From assembly GCA_903901425.1 (NCBI GenBank), contig CAIURC010000113.1, positions 1 through 54,070 of the forward strand: a DNA stretch of 54,070 nt, in the 5' to 3' direction. Below are positions 1-8,796 of this stretch, in pieces (the first letter of the stretch is position 1; the number at the start of each line of letters is the position of its first letter). This stretch comes from an uncultured Spartobacteria bacterium. Lineage in GTDB: Bacteria; Verrucomicrobiota; Verrucomicrobiia; Chthoniobacterales; Chthoniobacteraceae. The notes beneath the pieces are model-generated. The model did no database searches. It saw nothing but the letters and a program-made list of their open reading frames with translations, and was not told the origin of the DNA. A program made the position numbers and the translations under genes.

Positions 1-78
1 ATTGGAGGAGATGCCGCCGCAGAGTAGGATCGCAGCGAGACACAACAAAACGAGGGAGCGGGTTTTTCTGGGGAGCAT
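1..78 (-). CDS. Partial secreted protein (signal peptide only)
   Basis: An open frame on the minus strand starts with ATG at 78 and runs off the left edge of the window. The 26 visible residues (MLPRKTRSLVLLCL, then AAILLCGGISSN) form a basic n-region and a hydrophobic core typical of a Sec signal peptide. The cysteine after the core is not in a good lipobox, so a lipoprotein is possible but not supported. The mature protein lies outside the window and its function cannot be guessed. The frame begins 25 bases after the stop of a LamG-like remnant on the same strand. Confidence 0.5.
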   Translation of the reverse strand, partial: MLPRKTRSLVLLCLAAILLCGGISSN

Positions 79-103
79 AAGAAGAGCGTGAAGGAGAGCG
101 ACT

Positions 104-268
104 TCAGCGGTAGGGATTTCGGGGTTCAAAAAGCGCCTGAATTTCAGCAGGGGTGAGAGCCCGCCCCAAGACCACCAGTTCATCCACTCGGCCGCTGAGG
201 AACCAGGCGCCGCACAAAAGCGCGCACCGCCTGTTCATGCGAAGCAAACAGGCGCAGAAAACGACGAT
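104..268 (-). pseudogene. LamG/concanavalin-like domain C-terminal remnant
   Basis: The minus-strand frame from 268 to the TGA at 104-106 encodes a segment containing [19 protein letters not shown] and then [10 protein letters not shown]. This is the characteristic last strand and closing helix of LamG/laminin-G-like domains (pattern G.(I/V)DE(V/L)......AL(S/T)..EI..L). A stop codon at 269-271 cuts the frame and no LamG sequence is recognisable upstream. It therefore looks like the 3' end of a decayed gene rather than a complete small protein, although an ATG at 238 would allow a 44-residue peptide. A similar closing motif is present in the intact LamG protein at 30810-32483. Decay is inferred; the motif is seen directly. 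Confidence 0.5.
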
Positions 269-271
269 TTA

Positions 272-691
272 GATCGGCTTCAGGGACTCACATTCAAGGG
301 GGGGGCCTCATAGACAATCTCCGCCAGCGGCCCGTTTTTTACGGTTTTTTTCGGAGTTGCCTGTCTTTTTTCCGTCCTGAGACCCATTCCCGCTCGGTTT
401 TTCCGTCCGACTAGGCGGAGTTCCCGGGGCCTAAATCGGCAGACCCATCAGCCCCCTCTTTCTTGAGTGCGTCTGACACCCTGGGGCGACTCCAAGCGGG
501 CAAGTCAGCCGAACGAGTGACCGGTTCATTCGCCCAGCCGCCGGCAATTTTCCAATTTTGAGGGTAATCCCCGCCTCGTCTGGGCGGGGCGCGGCCGGCG
601 TGTTGGCTCGATTGGGGCCGACCACGCTTTGCTCCCCATGCGGGAATTTCGCTTGGCCGCATCGGGGCGCCCCCCTAGTATCGAGGTTTTT
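272..691. other. Intergenic region without a supported gene
   Basis: I see no convincing coding frame, RNA gene or repeat here. Short frames across it have no family motif and no ribosome-binding site. The stretch must hold the promoter of the glycosyltransferase pair that follows, but no clear -35/-10 pair stands out. Confidence 0.4.
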
Positions 692-1405
692 GTGTCCGAA
701 CTTCTTCTCTCCGTCGTTATCCCGTTTTTCAACGAAGCCGAAAGCTGCGTGGCGTTGTTGAATGAGCTCCGGGAAACTTTGGACACGTTGCCCGCTCCCT
801 GCGAAGTCATCGCCGTGGACGACGGCAGCACCGACCACACCCTCTCGCTTCTCCGGCAAACGGCAGCCCAGTGGCCGGCCCTGAGGATCTTGGCCTTGAA
901 GGGAAACCACGGCCAAGCCCCCGCCCTTTACATCGGAATGCGTGCCGCCCGGGGCCCTGTGGTGGTCACCATGGATGGTGACGGGCAAAATGTCCCAGCC
1001 GATATCCCGCTGCTGCTGAGCCGGATGCAGGAGGCGGAGGTCGTGGCCGGGGTTCGTGGCAAACGCCGGGATTCCTGGCTGCGCATCGGAATGTCCCGTC
1101 TGGCGAATGCGCTTCGCAATCGGATCTTGGCGGATGGGATGACCGACAGCGGTTGCGCGCTCAAAGCGTTTCGACGGGAAGTCGTGGACGCGTTTTTGCC
1201 GATGCGGACCCTCTATTCTTTCATGCCTGCGCTGGCGGTAGCAGCCGGGTTCAAGGTGGTGGAACAAGTCGTCCAGCACCGGGAACGCAAGGCCGGCGTA
1301 TCCAAATACGGTCTTCTGGTGATGCTTTGGCGGCCGGCGCTCGATATGCTGGGCCTGTGGTGGTGGCGGCATCGGCGGTTTACGCTGCCGGAGATCCAAG
1401 ACTAA
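692..1405 (+). CDS. Family 2 glycosyltransferase (polyprenyl-phosphate sugar transferase type)
   Basis: The protein has a GT-A fold N-terminus: LSVVIPFFNEAES, then VDDGSTD near residues 42-48, and a MDGDGQN metal/nucleotide site near residue 98. This is the layout of dolichol/undecaprenyl-phosphate mannosyl- or ArnC-like transferases, which move a sugar from a nucleotide donor to a polyprenyl phosphate at the inner membrane. At 237 residues it lacks the two C-terminal membrane helices of ArnC itself. GTG 692 is chosen because GAGG lies five bases upstream and homology begins there. In-frame TTG 629 and ATG 638 are alternatives without a good site. The next gene starts three bases after the stop and encodes an ArnT-like enzyme, so this protein probably makes its lipid-linked sugar donor. 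The sugar cannot be told from sequence. Confidence 0.85.
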   Translation: MSELLLSVVIPFFNEAESCVALLNELRETLDTLPAPCEVIAVDDGSTDHTLSLLRQTAAQWPALRILALKGNHGQAPALYIGMRAARGPVVVTMDGDGQNVPADIPLLLSRMQEAEVVAGVRGKRRDSWLRIGMSRLANALRNRILADGMTDSGCALKAFRREVVDAFLPMRTLYSFMPALAVAAGFKVVEQVVQHRERKAGVSKYGLLVMLWRPALDMLGLWWWRHRRFTLPEIQD

Positions 1406-1408
1406 CCC

Positions 1409-3079
1409 ATGGAAACCTCGTTTCCCCGTTGGCAATCGGCGGCGCTGTTCGTTCTGGCGGTTCTCACCGTTTTCCTTTTCTTGGGCTCTCGCGGGCTCAA
1501 CGAACCCGACGAGGGTCGGTATGCGGAGATCGGCCGCGAAATGGCGCTCTCGGGGGATTGGCTGGTGCCCACGCTCAACGGCGTGGAGCATTTCCAAAAA
1601 CCGCCCATGGTGTATTGGGCAACCGCACTTTCTTTCAAGGCGTTCGGATTCAACAACACCGCCGCACGGTTGCCCTCCGCCCTGGCAGCCCTGGGCACGC
1701 TGGGACTTACCTTCTGGATGGGTTGGCGGCTTTTTAACGCCCGCACCGGACTCGCCGCGGCGTGGATCCTTCTCTGCTCGCTCCAGTTTTTCTTCGGGGC
1801 ACGGCTCCTCACCCCAGACATGACCATGGGGTTCTGGATCACAGCGGCAATCGCGGCCTTGGTGAATGTGGATCGGTCCCGCAGGCTCGGGAATCCGAGC
1901 GCCAGCGGCATCTGGAGCTGGCTGTTTTTTATCGCCATGGGGCTGGGGTTTCTCACCAAAGGCCCGATGGCTTTTGTGGTCCCGATCTCGGCCGCCGTGT
2001 GCTGGCAATGGGGGCTGCGCAAGGAAGGTGCGCCGGTGCGGTTGCCGTGGTTCCGGGGGCTTTTACTGATGCTCGTGGTGGGACTCTCCTGGTTTATCGC
2101 CGTGGCTCTTAAAAACCCGGGCCTGCTCGACTATTTCGTCGGAGACGAACTGGTCAAACGATTCGCCTCCTCCAAACACGGCCGCAGCAAACCCTTTTAT
2201 TTCTTTTTCTGGGTGCTCCCCATCGGGCTGACCCCGTGGTTGTTCTTCTTCGGAGCCATGCTGTGGGATGCCCTCCGCAAGCTGCGCAGGAAAGTGTGGC
2301 CCAGCTCCGAACAGGCGCTTTTGCTGGGCTGGATTCTGATCCCATTCCTGGTGCTCTCCATGAGTGGCTCCAAACTGCCCACTTATCTGCTCCCGCTTTT
2401 CCCTGGACTCGCATTGGCCATTTCAGCGTGGACCCGGAATGATCCGCCGCGCCGGCTTTGGACCGGGGCGTTTTTTGCAACGCTCGGGCTGCTCGCCCTC
2501 TTCGCGATTGGGATTCCTGTAGCCGGTCGGTTTACGCCGGCGCCCCTTCCAAGCACCCTGTGGATGGTGCCCGGGTTGGGGGCCGCCCTTTATTTCTTCT
2601 TCAGGGACAACCGTGCCGCAGCCCAAGTCGCCTTGGGCCTGGCCGCAGCGACTCTGTGGCTGGCTTCCATCCAGCGGGCACCCTTGGCCAATCCTTGGCT
2701 GGCCCAACAAGCCAGCGTGGAACCCTTGGCTCTGAAGGTGCGCGCTGCTGCGGACTTCGACAAAGCCACGGTTTTCGCCTGCGAAGTGCGGGCCCACGGC
2801 TGGGAGTTTTACCTCCAAAAATTGACCTGCCTGACCCGCCCGGACATGGACGTGGTGCTCCCGCTCAGTGCCGACCAACAAACCCGGGTAATCTCCAATC
2901 TAAAGGAATGCGAGCAACTCATGCTCGAGCGGGCTCCCGCCTATGGGTTGGTCCGGAGAAAACGGTTCGACAAAACTTTCACGGCCTCCCGGTGGGTTGT
3001 TCTGGGCGACTCCGGGGATTTCCTGCTCATTGGCACGCCCGACACAGCACTGGCGGCCGGGGTGAAACCCACTGAGTAA
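1409..3079 (+). CDS. ArnT-like (GT39/GT83) membrane glycosyltransferase
   Basis: This 556-residue protein has about ten to twelve hydrophobic segments. After the first transmembrane helix comes the periplasmic loop GLNEPDEGRYAEIGREM, the conserved acidic motif of the ArnT/PMT family, and later FQKPPMVYW, also typical of ArnT. Such enzymes transfer a sugar from undecaprenyl phosphate to lipid A or another periplasmic acceptor. The soluble C-terminal part (about residues 420-556) is less conserved. The gene follows the GT2 gene by three bases, which indicates one transcript and a two-step pathway: loading of the lipid carrier, then periplasmic transfer. Whether the product is lipid A bearing aminoarabinose is not shown, because no other arn genes are present. 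Confidence 0.85.
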   Translation: METSFPRWQSAALFVLAVLTVFLFLGSRGLNEPDEGRYAEIGREMALSGDWLVPTLNGVEHFQKPPMVYWATALSFKAFGFNNTAARLPSALAALGTLGLTFWMGWRLFNARTGLAAAWILLCSLQFFFGARLLTPDMTMGFWITAAIAALVNVDRSRRLGNPSASGIWSWLFFIAMGLGFLTKGPMAFVVPISAAVCWQWGLRKEGAPVRLPWFRGLLLMLVVGLSWFIAVALKNPGLLDYFVGDELVKRFASSKHGRSKPFYFFFWVLPIGLTPWLFFFGAMLWDALRKLRRKVWPSSEQALLLGWILIPFLVLSMSGSKLPTYLLPLFPGLALAISAWTRNDPPRRLWTGAFFATLGLLALFAIGIPVAGRFTPAPLPSTLWMVPGLGAALYFFFRDNRAAAQVALGLAAATLWLASIQRAPLANPWLAQQASVEPLALKVRAAADFDKATVFACEVRAHGWEFYLQKLTCLTRPDMDVVLPLSADQQTRVISNLKECEQLMLERAPAYGLVRRKRFDKTFTASRWVVLGDSGDFLLIGTPDTALAAGVKPTE

Positions 3080-3098
3080 AATGGGAGGCGTTCTGCGG

Positions 3099-3122
3099 TT
3101 TTCAGGGTTCAAATCCTGAAAA
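3099..3122. repeat. 8-bp inverted repeat after the ArnT-like gene
   Basis: TTTTCAGG and CCTGAAAA form a perfect stem around an 8-base loop, 20 bases after the stop of the ArnT-like gene. No U-tract follows on either strand, so it is not a canonical intrinsic terminator. It may stabilise the 3' end of the transcript. Confidence 0.35.
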
Positions 3123-3236
3123 ATAAGAACCCGGCCTTTGTTTCTAGGAGCCAACCCTCAAGAGGTTCCAGATCACAGGCCTGCAAGTGGGAGCTTAAAG
3201 TAGCTGGCCAGATTCTCCTTTAAAAACCGAAACGTG

Positions 3237-5828
3237 ATGTTTATCTCCGCGGGTCTTGTGAATACCCGCGTCTCACCCACTCTCTTTTTCCTTCGAAATC
3301 AAACAGGCTATTTAAGAACAGTCCTCTGGTTGGTTGTGTTGGGATACGTGGGTGCGGCCGGGTTCAGCAGCGCGGCGGCAAAGGAGGCCCAGCCAGCGGG
3401 GGCGAGTCGTGTTGCGCCAAAGTCCAACCCCAGAAACGAGCAGGTTTGGGTGGTGGAATCGGTGGTCGGCAATATTGCCGAATTGGCGGGGTTTTCGGCC
3501 ACAGGGAAAGGGGCGGACCGTACCGTGGGGCCGGTGAGGGTGGAGAGCGATGGATTGATAGATAACAGCTATCAGTACAGAGTCATCGTTCCCCTGACGG
3601 GCGAGATCGAACCGTTGAAGGTTCAACTCAGGCTGACTGAATCCGTGTGGAGCGTTGGCAATTACACGGAGTTCGCGAGCCAAATGCTCAAACGACTGAA
3701 GGTGCGGGCCTCGGCGGAGCATCCCGGAGAGCATCCGATCCAGAAACTAACGAGTTATTCTGCGGACGACATTCAAAGTGAGAATCAGCGGATTTCGAGG
3801 TGGCTGTCCGAACATCCCGCTGATCCCGAGGGACATGAGCAGGCCGCATTGGTGATCGGCGTTTTGGGGATGAGAGAAAACTCGGGTGTCTTCTGGGACG
3901 CACGGCCATTCTGTAACCGGGCGACTGCGCATCTGGCTCTCGCTGAAGCCCTGCGGGCCGGTGACGCGCCCTCGGATTCCGCCCGGGTCGCTCGCCTGAT
4001 CGTTGGACTTCTGGACGACCGGAGAAAGCAATGTGACCAGTGGATTGGAGAACTGCGGTCAGCATCGGAGAAAAACGAACTGTTGAAGCCGTGGGTGATT
4101 GCTGCCTGCTTACGGAATGCGCGGGACTGGCGGGTGGCGCGGAGCGATGCCACCACGATGGAGCGCATCGAGTTGTTTCGCGCCCATTGCGAATCGATTG
4201 GTTCAAGCGTTGCCTGCAAAAAGCTTTTTGAGAGCAATCCGGCTGAGATTGCTGATTGGAGCCGAATCGTTTTCGAATACAGACCGAGCGTGGGCGATGG
4301 CCGTGCATTCCTGAATTTCGCGCTCGCCATGGAGCACCAGGAAATTGCGAAGGTCTTTCCGGAGATTTCTGGCAGCGAACGACCAGAGGACACCGCGTTG
4401 ATCCTGAATGTCCCGCCGGGCGGTTCGGTGCAACACCCGGCCAATGGGGCTGCTGCTATTGAAGTCATTGACCGCGGAACGTGGGCCCACTTTTTTCAAC
4501 GCCACCTGGCTCATGTGATCTCGCAAATGCACGAATTCGTGGCAGAGCAGTGGGGGGTTCCAGAGGAGGCGAAATCGTTCAAATCAGCGATGGACAAAAT
4601 GTTTGGTCAGCTGACCTTTTATCCTTTGGCCGAGATCCTCATGACCCCAATGAGCAATCCTCTCGATCGCGAGATGCAAGCTCGGCAGATGATCAGCGAT
4701 CATCCCGAATGGATCACAGTCTCGAATTGGGGGGCGGCGATCGCGCGTCAGAGCAGCGCTGAGCCGATCACACCCAGTATTTCTGACTGGTTTGAACCGG
4801 TATTGCTGACTGGGACGGCGTACGATTTCTACAGCCGCAATGTCAAATTGCCGCAGATGAGAAATCTGAGCTTGGAGAAAATAAAGGCACTGCATGAACT
4901 GGCGCCGACTCATATCGGAATCGCCACGCTTTATCTCCAGCGTCTTTACGGAAAGACCGCCAGTGTGAAGCAGATGCGAGAGATTCTGGGGGGCCTGCTT
5001 GAGTACAACGTCAGTGCGATGCGAAAACTCGCGGAGGTCGTGCGCAACGATCCGTCTCAGTATCTGCCGATCTCGAGCAAAATCGCTGAGCATGATCCTT
5101 ACGAATACCTCAGGCTGAGCAGTTACTTGCGGGCGCACCAAATGGAAAAGGAAGCCGTGGTGGCTTTTGAGACCGGCAAAGAGCGGGGCGCTGATCCTGT
5201 GGGTATCTCCAACAATTGTGCGTGGGTGGTAGACTACTATTTTGAAAATGGCGAGACGGCAAAGGCGGAGCGTCTGGCTGAGTTCGCTGCCGAGGTGTAT
5301 TCCTCGGCCGGCCTCGCGACCATGGGGCGACTCCAAGAGCGGATGGGAAAGCTGCCGGCTGCGGAAAGTTACTTCCTGAAGATTCAGGAGCGCTACAACG
5401 ACGACTCCTTGCTGATGGCCTTTTATCAGCGTCAGAATCTGGCGAACCCTGGTTCAACATACGCAGGAAAGCTCGAAGAACTCGTGAAGAAGGCGTTTCC
5501 ATCGGGTCTGCAGGAGGTGACCCTGGACAGTTTTTCCGGGGAACCGGCACGCGGAGTTCAGATTGTAAACAGCAGTCCTCTGGCGCGGGGATTCGGTTTG
5601 GAGGCTGGCACGTTGATCCTCGCTCTTGATGGTAAACGCACCGAGACCGAACGGCAGTATCTCTTAGTGCGCGCACTGACTGACTCGCCTGAGATGGACT
5701 TGATTGTTTATCAGGATGGTCAGTATCGGGAACTGCATGCAACAGCCCCCAATCGCACGCTCAACGTGCGCCTCGAGTCCTGGGAAACTTCAGGGTCGGA
5801 TTCTGGAGCACCACCAAAACGCCGCTGA
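3237..5828 (+). CDS. Large secreted protein with helical repeats and a C-terminal PDZ-like domain
   Basis: I do not recognise the family as a whole. The N-terminus (about residues 25-50) is a hydrophobic signal segment after a basic stretch, so the protein is probably exported. The middle is helical. Around residues 620-730 there are TPR-like pairs (ENGETAKAERLAEFA, MGKLPAAESYFLKIQERY). The last hundred residues fit a PDZ domain: RGVQIVNSSPLARGFGLEAG, followed by TLILALDGKRT and a final strand near MDLIVYQDG. PDZ domains of this kind bind peptide C-termini or act in periplasmic proteases, but no protease domain is visible. ATG 3237 was chosen; GTG 3234 is adjacent in frame, and neither has a strong ribosome-binding site. 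The gene stands alone between the glycosyltransferases and a converging operon. Confidence 0.6.
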   Translation: MFISAGLVNTRVSPTLFFLRNQTGYLRTVLWLVVLGYVGAAGFSSAAAKEAQPAGASRVAPKSNPRNEQVWVVESVVGNIAELAGFSATGKGADRTVGPVRVESDGLIDNSYQYRVIVPLTGEIEPLKVQLRLTESVWSVGNYTEFASQMLKRLKVRASAEHPGEHPIQKLTSYSADDIQSENQRISRWLSEHPADPEGHEQAALVIGVLGMRENSGVFWDARPFCNRATAHLALAEALRAGDAPSDSARVARLIVGLLDDRRKQCDQWIGELRSASEKNELLKPWVIAACLRNARDWRVARSDATTMERIELFRAHCESIGSSVACKKLFESNPAEIADWSRIVFEYRPSVGDGRAFLNFALAMEHQEIAKVFPEISGSERPEDTALILNVPPGGSVQHPANGAAAIEVIDRGTWAHFFQRHLAHVISQMHEFVAEQWGVPEEAKSFKSAMDKMFGQLTFYPLAEILMTPMSNPLDREMQARQMISDHPEWITVSNWGAAIARQSSAEPITPSISDWFEPVLLTGTAYDFYSRNVKLPQMRNLSLEKIKALHELAPTHIGIATLYLQRLYGKTASVKQMREILGGLLEYNVSAMRKLAEVVRNDPSQYLPISSKIAEHDPYEYLRLSSYLRAHQMEKEAVVAFETGKERGADPVGISNNCAWVVDYYFENGETAKAERLAEFAAEVYSSAGLATMGRLQERMGKLPAAESYFLKIQERYNDDSLLMAFYQRQNLANPGSTYAGKLEELVKKAFPSGLQEVTLDSFSGEPARGVQIVNSSPLARGFGLEAGTLILALDGKRTETERQYLLVRALTDSPEMDLIVYQDGQYRELHATAPNRTLNVRLESWETSGSDSGAPPKRR

Positions 5829-6120
5829 TTCGAATGGTGCGGCGAGTGCTGAAGTCACCGCTCGATCACCATAGTTTTGGACAAGCCAGACAAACCACGG
5901 CTCTCGAACTCTCAGGGAGATGCCCTTGCAGTTCGGCGTCCCTTTGAGTGTGTCCAGACGTCAACTCCGCCCCACCATCTAGAGCCGTTCTGACGCGCAG
6001 CCTTCGGATCCGCCCAACGATGGAGTTCAAATAAGGGCGTTTCCGGCGTCTCCTCGCCGCTCGCTATTTCCCAGCCTCGCTCCGATTTGACGCCAGTGTC
6101 GCTGAACTCCCGCCCTCCCC
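5829..6120. other. Convergent intergenic region
   Basis: These 292 bases separate two converging transcription units. I see no gene with family support and no hairpin followed by a T-run. One open frame on the minus strand extends from inside the neighbouring gene but has no recognisable domain. Confidence 0.4.
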
Positions 6121-7233
6121 TCACCGTTCCCAAGGCCGGTCCGGATTCACAAAATACCCGTCTAGCACGGCGGCCTGCCAGTCTTGGGCAGTGAGTTCCA
6201 GATCCCCAACGATCCGCCGGATCGCGAACCAGTCCGGATCGGGCAACTCGGCGCGGGGCACTTGGATCCGGACCCCGCCCCGACTGGTCACGGCCTCCAC
6301 CAGAAAAGGCGCATCCCCGCCCGGCGCCCACCCCAGGGTTACTTGGGCCTCGTCGGCGCCGGCCCGGACCAGTTCCAGAGCCAGCTGCCGGGCCCGGAAC
6401 GCACCGCATTTGTCCACCTTGTGCGGATCCTTGCCGGAGAGCGCTCCGCCACCAATCGGAATGCCTGGACCGTAATGGTCGATCACCAGTTTTTTACCGG
6501 AAAGACCGTTGTCCCCTTCGGGCCCGCCGACCGCAAATTCACCGGCCCCGTTGAGCAGGAGTTTCCGGGGATCAAAGGTTCTGAACACTCCATCGAGCCC
6601 GCGTTCCTCGAGCCGTTTCAGCAGACGCTGGAGGAGTGGAACCAGAAGCCGGTGCTGGGACTCGCTCTGGAGTTTCGGAATATGGAGAACGCTGAACACC
6701 AACTGCTTCCATGCGACACGCCCAGAAGCCGGATCCGTTTCCAACGAAACGAGGAGTTTGAAGTCCGGCCCGAATGTCCCCCAGAGAACGGCATCGGAAC
6801 GAAGAGCCCCATGGAGCGCCTTTCCGAGTTCCCACGCAGTCCAGTGTGCGGCAGGCAGATGGTGGGCGTTTCGGCAGGCGTAGCCGGTCACAATATTCTG
6901 GTCGTCTGAAAAGGGCCGGATATCGGCCTCCTCCGCAGGCAGTTCCTCCTCGCAGAGGTCGGCGCTGATCCTCAGGCGGTCAGGGTCTGGGATCCAGAAG
7001 CCGCCGTACCCTGCGTTCCGGTAGACGCTCCGGACAATCTGCTCGATATCCAAAGGGCGCGCTCCGGATGCGATCCGGCCGTCGATAAAGACGGCGTCCC
7101 GGTGGACGGCGACCTCGACCCCGACCAAGCTGTCGGGACGGTCCCGGAGAGCGGCGGTGACGATTCCCTCGGCAATCGCATCGGCGAGGCGGTCGGGGTG
7201 ACCAGGCGAAACGTATTCGGCGTGTGGGTTCAT
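6121..7233 (-). CDS. Divergent methionine adenosyltransferase (MetK-like)
   Basis: The 370-residue protein aligns along the whole length of S-adenosylmethionine synthetase, which makes SAM from methionine and ATP. Recognisable blocks are GHPDRLADAI (11-20), DDQNIVTGYA (110-119), PDFK with the conserved lysine (149), GGPEGDNGLSGKK (226-238), GGGALSGKDPHKVDK (251-265) and a final DGYF...PWE. Catalytic acids and lysines of the central and C-terminal blocks are kept. Two N-terminal signatures differ from typical MetK: SEGHPDK is here SPGHPDR, and TYGGMARHGGG is HYGPGIPIGGG. It is the last gene of a minus-strand operon, three bases after the metallopeptidase-VWA gene, which is not the usual setting for housekeeping metK. 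It may be an active synthetase, or a SAM/ATP-binding partner of the MoxR-VWA module. The family call is firm; the role is inferred. Confidence 0.88.
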   Translation of the reverse strand: MNPHAEYVSPGHPDRLADAIAEGIVTAALRDRPDSLVGVEVAVHRDAVFIDGRIASGARPLDIEQIVRSVYRNAGYGGFWIPDPDRLRISADLCEEELPAEEADIRPFSDDQNIVTGYACRNAHHLPAAHWTAWELGKALHGALRSDAVLWGTFGPDFKLLVSLETDPASGRVAWKQLVFSVLHIPKLQSESQHRLLVPLLQRLLKRLEERGLDGVFRTFDPRKLLLNGAGEFAVGGPEGDNGLSGKKLVIDHYGPGIPIGGGALSGKDPHKVDKCGAFRARQLALELVRAGADEAQVTLGWAPGGDAPFLVEAVTSRGGVRIQVPRAELPDPDWFAIRRIVGDLELTAQDWQAAVLDGYFVNPDRPWER

Positions 7234-7236
7234 AAA

Positions 7237-8796
7237 TCAAAAACTGGGGAGTCGGACAATCTCGCGCACCCAGCCCTCCAGGTACTTGGTCTGGTAGGGG
7301 GCGGTGATCGCGGCAACCACCCGGGTTTTTTTCAGTCCACAGACCAGATCCTGAGGCGGCACTCCCACGTCTCCATCGGTCACAATCAGCATCACACGCG
7401 GCCGGCGCGGCAGCGGGATCCCCGCGAAATGCTCGAGGACGGCGCGGATGGAAGTTCCCCCGGTGTTTTGAAACGGTATGGTTGTGAGATTTGTTCCCTT
7501 GGCCTCGCTGACCACCGTGGAAAACCCGAATACCTTGATCTCGCCGCGCCGGAACGGCTCACGACAGACTGCGGTCAGGGCCGGCAGGTAAGTCTCCATG
7601 GATCCGCTGATGTCCAAGTACAGGTGGACAATCGGCACGGGCTCCGACCGGACCCGTTTTTCCCGGGTGCTGACCCGGTAGATCAAGGGCGCAGCCCCCG
7701 TCAGCGCGCGCAGAGCCAAGACCCGCCGGTCCCGAGGATCCGGGAGAACGGTTTCCTGAATCCGCTCGGCCACCGCCAACTGCGGCCGGTAGTTTGCGGG
7801 ACCGCGTCCCTGATGGATTCCACATTTGCGCAGCAGACTCGTGAAAGCTTTCTGCAGAGCCGCCTTCGGTTTTTTTTGGGACTCGAGAAAGTAGGTTTTT
7901 TGCGGTTTACCTTCGTCCCGCCCGGCAATGCGCCGAGGCGGCGGAGGCCAACCGTCCACCAGGTCCCGGACGACATCCCTCAGAAGCCGGTTCTCGGGCG
8001 TTTCGTCGCCGTGGTTTCCGAGCAGGACTGGGGTGCCCCCATTTTTTGGAAGCAAACCAAGCCGGATTTTCTGACTGACAAGTTCCCCCTCCTGCCCACC
8101 GGAAAACTCGCTGTCCCCCACATCCTCGGTTTGGCTGCCGCCACCGGATGTTCCGGTCTCGGGATTGTCCCCGGGAGTTGCGTGGTCGACTTCGCGGGGG
8201 GTGGGATCCGGGCTGTCTGAGCTGGAAACCGATTTGCGGAGCAACTCGTAGATGTCGAGGTAGGTCACGGTGCCGTCCTCGGGACCGTACAGGAGGCGAA
8301 ACGCCTTCTGTTCTGCGGGAGGGAGCGGGGCGATGGCTTCCTCAAAGGAACCGGGCCAGCCCGGAGGCGGGCGGAGGAGTCGGTTGGGGAACTCGTCGAA
8401 CGAGTTTAGGGAAGTCAACAGATGAACGCCCACGGACCGGCCGACGGTGCGGGCCAGCATCGCATTAATCACGGCGTCGAACACGATGTTGTCGACCTCT
8501 GTGCCCCGGGTGAAAAGCCGGGTATGGCCCAGGATCACGTGATGGAGTTCATGCAGGATCAACAGAAAAAGGTCGCCATCCGCCTGGCAGTATTCCTCAA
8601 CGAACTGCCGGTTGAGCAGGAGCCGGGGCGTAGTGCTGCACTCCACGGCAGCCGAGTTGACGGCGTCGCTCCATTCAATGTCCAGAAGCCCAAACAGTTT
8701 CTCCATCTGGTAGGAGGCGGCCGGGATCACGTTGAAAATGCGCTCCCGAATGGCTCGGGCTTCCTGGGTGCGGGGTTGGCGGCTGAGGAGGTTCAT
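7237..8796 (-). CDS. Metallopeptidase-like and VWA domain fusion protein
   Basis: The N-terminal part carries HELHHVILGH (residues 82-91), a zincin-type HExxH with a further histidine. This matches the putative metallopeptidase domain that precedes VWA in DUF2201-type proteins. A low-complexity acidic linker spans about residues 185-235. The C-terminal 125 residues are a VWA domain with an intact MIDAS: DISGS near 396, then TGGTS and VTDGD. Proteins of this type act with MoxR AAA+ ATPases, where the ATPase drives remodelling and the VWA domain recruits partners through a metal ion. The MoxR gene lies two genes upstream in the same operon. The start overlaps the stop of the upstream gene in an ATGA arrangement, so translation is coupled. 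The peptidase activity is a prediction from the motif only. Confidence 0.85.
   Translation of the reverse strand: MNLLSRQPRTQEARAIRERIFNVIPAASYQMEKLFGLLDIEWSDAVNSAAVECSTTPRLLLNRQFVEEYCQADGDLFLLILHELHHVILGHTRLFTRGTEVDNIVFDAVINAMLARTVGRSVGVHLLTSLNSFDEFPNRLLRPPPGWPGSFEEAIAPLPPAEQKAFRLLYGPEDGTVTYLDIYELLRKSVSSSDSPDPTPREVDHATPGDNPETGTSGGGSQTEDVGDSEFSGGQEGELVSQKIRLGLLPKNGGTPVLLGNHGDETPENRLLRDVVRDLVDGWPPPPRRIAGRDEGKPQKTYFLESQKKPKAALQKAFTSLLRKCGIHQGRGPANYRPQLAVAERIQETVLPDPRDRRVLALRALTGAAPLIYRVSTREKRVRSEPVPIVHLYLDISGSMETYLPALTAVCREPFRRGEIKVFGFSTVVSEAKGTNLTTIPFQNTGGTSIRAVLEHFAGIPLPRRPRVMLIVTDGDVGVPPQDLVCGLKKTRVVAAITAPYQTKYLEGWVREIVRLPSF

Noticed and set aside
431-2008. 525-codon minus-strand frame opposite the glycosyltransferase genes
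   Set aside because: It is antisense to two genes with clear family motifs, and its protein is low-complexity and rich in His, Arg, Gly and Pro, as expected for the shadow of a GC-rich gene.
3101-3120. T-arm-like GGTTCAAATCC suggesting a tRNA or tRNA remnant
   Set aside because: No acceptor stem, D-arm, anticodon arm or CCA can be folded around it; it is simply the loop of an 8-bp inverted repeat.
5912-6409. 165-codon minus-strand frame running from the MetK-like gene into the intergenic region
   Set aside because: It overlaps the C-terminal MetK coding region in another frame and its extension into non-coding DNA shows no domain.
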